Source of the DNA: Streptomyces odontomachi
Lineage (GTDB): Bacteria > Actinomycetota > Actinomycetes > Streptomycetales > Streptomycetaceae
Assembly (NCBI RefSeq): GCF_024435355.1
Contig: NZ_JAMJWG010000006.1
Span: 248,001 to 312,000, forward strand
Direction: 5' to 3'
DNA: 64,000 nt
In this document: piece by piece, positions 60,983 through 64,000 of the stretch
Position numbering within the stretch: position 1 is the first letter of the stretch
How the letters are laid out: every line of letters starts with the position of its first letter
The notes under the pieces: generated by a model
Database searches by the model: none
Told to the model about the DNA's origin: nothing
The model's input: only the letters and a program-made list of their open reading frames with translations
Made by a program: the position numbers and the translations under genes

Positions 60983-61066
60983 CAGACGTCCGCCGCCGCC
61001 GTCCGCGGCTGCTGCGACCGTGCCGATACCGATGGCCGGAGCGCGGAAAGGAGTACGTACGTCATC

Positions 61067-61504
61067 GTGATCACCGACTGCGCCATCTACCGAATTCCGC
61101 CGGGCCACCGACCCGCTCACGCATGCCGTGAACGAACTCGCCGGCATCGGGCCGGTCGGCCTGGTCGTGCCGTTCATGGACGACAAGGCGCGACCGTTCC
61201 TCCGGAACGTGAGTGACCACCTGAAACGAGCGAACGAGTCCGTAGAGGCCCTGGATCGGCTGGTCTCGGATGTGCTGTCCGCACACTTGGCGCAAATGGG
61301 CGTCCGTCAGAACGATGACACGCGGAAGATCTCCGCGTGGGCGGCCATGGTCGCGGTGCCCACGCTGATCGCGGGAATCTACGGAATGAACTTCGTCCAC
61401 ATGCCGAGCTGACCTGGCTGTGGTCCTACCCGGTGGTGATCGCCATCATGGTCTGCCTGGTGGGGGTGCTGTACCGGGGGTTCAAGGCACGCGGCTGGAC
61501 GTAG
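61067..61504 (+). pseudogene. corA: corA (magnesium transporter) remnant
   Basis: GTG 61067 after AAAGGAG begins VITDCAIYR, a CorA-like N-terminus. It then jumps, with a frame change near 61096, to FRRATDPLTHAVNELAG, which in full-length CorA lies much later, so most of the cytoplasmic domain is deleted. TLIAGIYGMNF is the CorA GMN motif. A 1-nt loss near 61405 breaks the frame just before the last helix (LTWLWSYPVVIAIMVC, ending at 61504). It is nonfunctional. Confidence 0.85.
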
Positions 61505-61634
61505 CCGCACCGGGCACGCGTGGACCGATCCGGTGCGCCGGGCCTAGGATCGCGGGCACGGCATCGCGTGTCGGTCACCGGCTGGGTGAGGCATGGAGGT
61601 GCCCGGGAGATTGCCTTGTGGAGGCATCCCGCAC

Positions 61635-62090
61635 ATGTCAGTCGAGTTGAACCACACCATCATCCACGCCCGGGACAACCGGGAGTCAGCCGCGTTCCTG
61701 GCGCACATCCTGGGGCTTGAGGTCGGGACCGAATGGGGCCCGTTCGTTCCCGTGGCCACCGGCAACGGGGTCACCCTGGACTTCGCCGCCGTCCCAGCGG
61801 AGTCGATCACCGTGCAGCACTATGCGTTCCTCGTGTCCGACGAGGAGTTCGACGCGGCCTTCGCGCGTATCCAGGGGGCCGGGATCACGTACTACGCGGG
61901 TCCGGGCAGGAGGCAGCCCGGCGAGATCAACCACCACCACGGTGGGCGTGGACTGTACTTCATGGATCCGGCCGGGCACGGCATGGAGATCATCACGCGG
62001 CCCTACGGCAGTCACCAGGAGCGGTCGGCGGCGCCCGCCACCCTCGGCGACACGACGCACACGCCGCGTCACACACCCGGCGACCAGTAG
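61635..62090 (+). CDS. VOC (glyoxalase/bleomycin resistance) family protein
   Basis: A 151-residue VOC-fold protein. The metal-ligand candidates are His in LNHTIIHARD, His in VQHYAFLVSD and Glu in GHGMEIITRP, with the DPAGH turn typical of the fold. ATG 61635 follows GGAGG (10-nt spacing). ATG 61593 is an alternative. The reaction cannot be assigned: glyoxalase-like, dioxygenase or binding protein. The C-terminal 25 residues are disordered and His/Thr-rich. Confidence 0.85.
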   Translation: MSVELNHTIIHARDNRESAAFLAHILGLEVGTEWGPFVPVATGNGVTLDFAAVPAESITVQHYAFLVSDEEFDAAFARIQGAGITYYAGPGRRQPGEINHHHGGRGLYFMDPAGHGMEIITRPYGSHQERSAAPATLGDTTHTPRHTPGDQ

Positions 62091-62146
62091 CACCAGACGC
62101 ACCGGGCCGTCGGACTCCCCCACGACCCACCACCCGGCACAACGAA

Positions 62147-62180
62147 AAGTGCTGGTCGAGATCGCTCCCGACCAGCACTT
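62147..62180 (-). terminator. Rho-independent terminator of the tRNA-Leu gene
   Basis: A perfect 12-bp stem (AAGTGCTGGTCG and its complement) at 62169-62180 and 62147-62158 has a 10-nt loop. Read on the minus strand it ends in TTTT, 19 nt after the tRNA 3' end. Confidence 0.85.
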
Positions 62181-62198
62181 CGCTGGGAAAATACGAGG

Positions 62199-62283
62199 TG
62201 TCCGAGGGGGGACTTGAACCCCCACGCCCGATAAAGGGCACTAGCACCTCAAGCTAGCGCGTCTGCCATTCCGCCACCCGGAC
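62199..62283 (-). tRNA. tRNA-Leu (anticodon GAG)
   Basis: Read on the minus strand this is an 85-nt class II tRNA. The acceptor arm is GTCCGGG pairing with CTCGGAC. The D arm contains GGCGGAATGGCAGAC. The anticodon stem CTAGC/GCTAG holds the loop TTGAGGT with anticodon GAG. A long variable arm (GCCC-TTTATC-GGGC) and the T arm GGGGGTTCAAGTCCCCC follow. CCA is not encoded. It would read CUC and, by wobble, CUU leucine codons. Confidence 0.97.
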
Positions 62284-62416
62284 CAGGTGAGCCGTCACAG
62301 GACGTCTCCCGCGGCGACACGACCAACAATACCAAGGTTTCGGCGCGGGTTTCACCTGCGTATCCGCTGGGTGGGCGGGCCGTCCCCACCGGCCCGGGCG
62401 GGGACGGGACCGTGGG

Positions 62417-63970
62417 TCACGGCATCAGCTGGTACTCCGGGAAGTTGCCGGGCAGCCGCTCCCCGGTGGCGCCGTGGGTCACCGCGTGGACGAGGAGTTC
62501 GCCCCCGACGAAGGCGCCGCGCCAGGAGGCGCCGAAGCCGCCGAAGAGTTCATCGCGGTCGCCGCGGGAGCGCGGCCTGCCGTGGCCGACCTTGAAGGCG
62601 CGGATCTGCGGGGCGAGCCGCTCGTAGGTGGCACGGTCGTCGGTGGCGAGGGTGGCGACGAGGGCGCCGTTCGATGCGTTCATGGCGGCCAGCAGCTCGG
62701 CCTCGGTGTCGACCAGGACGATCGTGTCGACCGGGCCGAAGGGCTCCGCGTGGTGCAGCGGGGAGGACGGCGGCGGGTGGAGGAGGGTGACGGGCGGAAC
62801 GTATGCGGAGGTGTCCTGGCCGGGCAGGAAGCGGCCGTCGGCGAGCGAGCCGCGGTGCAGCGGCACGGCGCCGCGGTCGATCGCCTCCGTGACCTGGTCG
62901 CCGAGCTCCTTGGCCTTGGCGGCGTTGATCAGTGGCCCGAAGTCCAGGTCGGGGTAGGGGTCGTCGCGCTGCTCGACGGCGAGCGGATGGCCGATCCGCA
63001 CGGTGCGCACCGCGGGCAGGTAGGCGTCGAGGAACGCATCGAACAGGCTGCGCTGCACGACGAAGCGCGGATAGGCCGTGCACCGCTGCTTGCCGAAGTC
63101 GAACAGCTTGGGGACGACGGCTGCGAGGGCGTCGAAGTCGGAGTAGTTCCAGATGCCCCAGGTGTTCAGGCCCTCCTGTTCGAGGATGTGGCGTTTGCCG
63201 AGGTCGGCGACGGCGGTGGCGACGGCGGCGCCGGTGTCGCGCCCGCCGACGAAGGACACGCAACCGATCTCCGGCGCCCGTACCAGCGCCTCGGAGAGCT
63301 GCCCCCCGCCGCCGCTGACGAGGGTGACCGGGATGCCTTCGCGGGCGGCGAGCGCGCAGGCCAGGGTCAGGCAGGCCGCACCGCCGTCGGTGGGGGTCTT
63401 GGCGATGACGGCGTTGCCGGCGAGCGCCTGCACCAGCAGGGCGTGCACCAGGACGGACATGGGGTAGTTCCAGCTGGCGATGTTGGAGACCGGGCCGTCC
63501 AGCGGGGTGCGGCCGTCGAGCATCGACTCGATGCCGTCGGTGTACCAGCGGACGCCGTCGATGGCACGGTCGACGTCGGCCCGGGCGAGCCGCCACGGCT
63601 TGCCGATCTCCCAGACCAGGAGCAGGGCGAGCAGCTCACGGTGCTGGGTGAGCGCGTCGAGCGTGGCGGCCACGCGGTCGCGCCGCTCGGGCAGCGGGAT
63701 GTGCCGCCAGGCGCGGTGCTGGTCGAGCGCGGCGCGCACGGCCTGCCGGGCGGTGCCGGCGTCGATACGGGGCGGGCCGGCGACCGGGCTCTGGTCGACG
63801 GGGCTGGCGGCGGGCAGTGCCCGGCCGTCGGCCCGCCAGGTGGCGCCCCACAGGTTGAGCACACGGTCGTCGCGGAACGCCTCGGGTGCGGCGGCCAGGC
63901 AGCGCGCCCAGATGTCGGCCCAGGAGGTGCCGGATTTGAGGGTGAGGGTGGAGGTGAAGGTGGCTGGCAT
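62417..63970 (-). CDS. Aldehyde dehydrogenase family protein
   Basis: A 517-residue NAD(P)-dependent aldehyde dehydrogenase. The substrate-binding region is SNIASWNYPMSVL. The catalytic Glu lies in ILEQEGLN and the catalytic Cys in GKQRCTAYPR. HHAEPFGPVDTIV is a conserved C-terminal block. It is somewhat divergent from standard ALDHs, so the substrate is unknown. The start codon is 31 nt from the window edge, so upstream context is not visible. Confidence 0.9.
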   Translation of the reverse strand: MPATFTSTLTLKSGTSWADIWARCLAAAPEAFRDDRVLNLWGATWRADGRALPAASPVDQSPVAGPPRIDAGTARQAVRAALDQHRAWRHIPLPERRDRVAATLDALTQHRELLALLLVWEIGKPWRLARADVDRAIDGVRWYTDGIESMLDGRTPLDGPVSNIASWNYPMSVLVHALLVQALAGNAVIAKTPTDGGAACLTLACALAAREGIPVTLVSGGGGQLSEALVRAPEIGCVSFVGGRDTGAAVATAVADLGKRHILEQEGLNTWGIWNYSDFDALAAVVPKLFDFGKQRCTAYPRFVVQRSLFDAFLDAYLPAVRTVRIGHPLAVEQRDDPYPDLDFGPLINAAKAKELGDQVTEAIDRGAVPLHRGSLADGRFLPGQDTSAYVPPVTLLHPPPSSPLHHAEPFGPVDTIVLVDTEAELLAAMNASNGALVATLATDDRATYERLAPQIRAFKVGHGRPRSRGDRDELFGGFGASWRGAFVGGELLVHAVTHGATGERLPGNFPEYQLMP

Positions 63971-64000
63971 GAGGTGTCTCCGCTCGCGGTGCTCAGTCGG

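Noticed and set aside
62199..62283. Integrative element at the tRNA-Leu gene
   Set aside because: No integrase, excisionase or repeated tRNA 3' end is visible on either side in this window.
1..64000. CRISPR array, rRNA genes or insertion sequences
   Set aside because: No regularly spaced long repeats, no rRNA-like sequence and no transposase or terminal inverted repeats were found.

Overview
The window is very GC-rich, with dense collinear genes, GTG and TTG starts, a PP2C regulator with a SpoIIE-type phosphatase domain, IclR, LuxR and MAB_1171c-type proteins. This points to a Streptomyces or close relative. No plasmid, phage or insertion-sequence backbone is visible.

Region 1 (1-6.05 kb) is a one-direction catabolic operon: cyclic amidohydrolase, IclR regulator, NCS1 permease, Asp/Glu/hydantoin-type racemase and allantoate/N-carbamoyl amino acid amidohydrolase. 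It most likely imports and degrades allantoin or a hydantoin. Its upstream region carries two sets of helically phased 10-bp direct repeats.

Region 2 (6.1-33.2 kb) is the centrepiece, a biosynthetic cluster that fits no standard class. It has four stand-alone AMP-ligases, three free acyl carrier proteins, a PLP decarboxylase of the carrier-protein type, a holo-ACP synthase, a diiron oxygenase, a KAS III-like enzyme with an altered active site, an Asp/Asn beta-hydroxylase, a one-module type I PKS (KS-AT-KR-ACP), an amidohydrolase, a GNAT acyltransferase, an M29-like metalloprotein, a stand-alone condensation-like protein, a C39-peptidase ABC exporter, a luciferase-like monooxygenase and a small LuxR regulator. 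Within it are two tiny ORFs. One (27415-27522) encodes a 35-residue peptide with a textbook double-glycine leader and a 10-residue core, DAPNVPYQTS. The other (25304-25429) encodes a 41-residue acidic peptide ending in YSFSYARV. My reading is a ribosomal peptide joined to a (poly)ketide or amino-acyl chain, possibly by the GNAT protein, then trimmed and exported by the C39 transporter. A 16-bp palindrome, TGGCRA-N4-TYGCCA, occurs in three intergenic regions of the cluster. It lies 29-31 nt from plausible -10 elements for five promoters and ties both peptides, the carrier-protein operons and the hydroxylase into one regulon.

Region 3 (33.2-38.5 kb) starts with about 1.4 kb without a convincing gene. 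A four-gene set follows: HTH regulator, ImmA/IrrE-type metalloprotease and two paralogous seven-helix MAB_1171c-type membrane proteins.

Region 4 (38.6-48.3 kb) holds redox and accessory genes: an MDR oxidoreductase, a DUF1345 membrane protein, a halohydrin-dehalogenase-like SDR without its catalytic Tyr, an SRPBCC protein, an FdhF/YdeP molybdoenzyme and a CDF metal transporter. It ends in a decay zone with remnants of clpB, a PucR/CdaR regulator and a MEDS-domain gene.

Region 5 (48.3-64 kb) contains an MFS exporter, an Ada-AlkA repair fusion, a PAS-GAF-PP2C phosphatase, an alkyltransferase-like protein, DUF488 and HVA1 proteins, an encapsulin with its DyP peroxidase cargo, a TDT transporter, a molybdopterin oxidoreductase, a corA pseudogene, a VOC protein, tRNA-Leu(GAG) and an aldehyde dehydrogenase.
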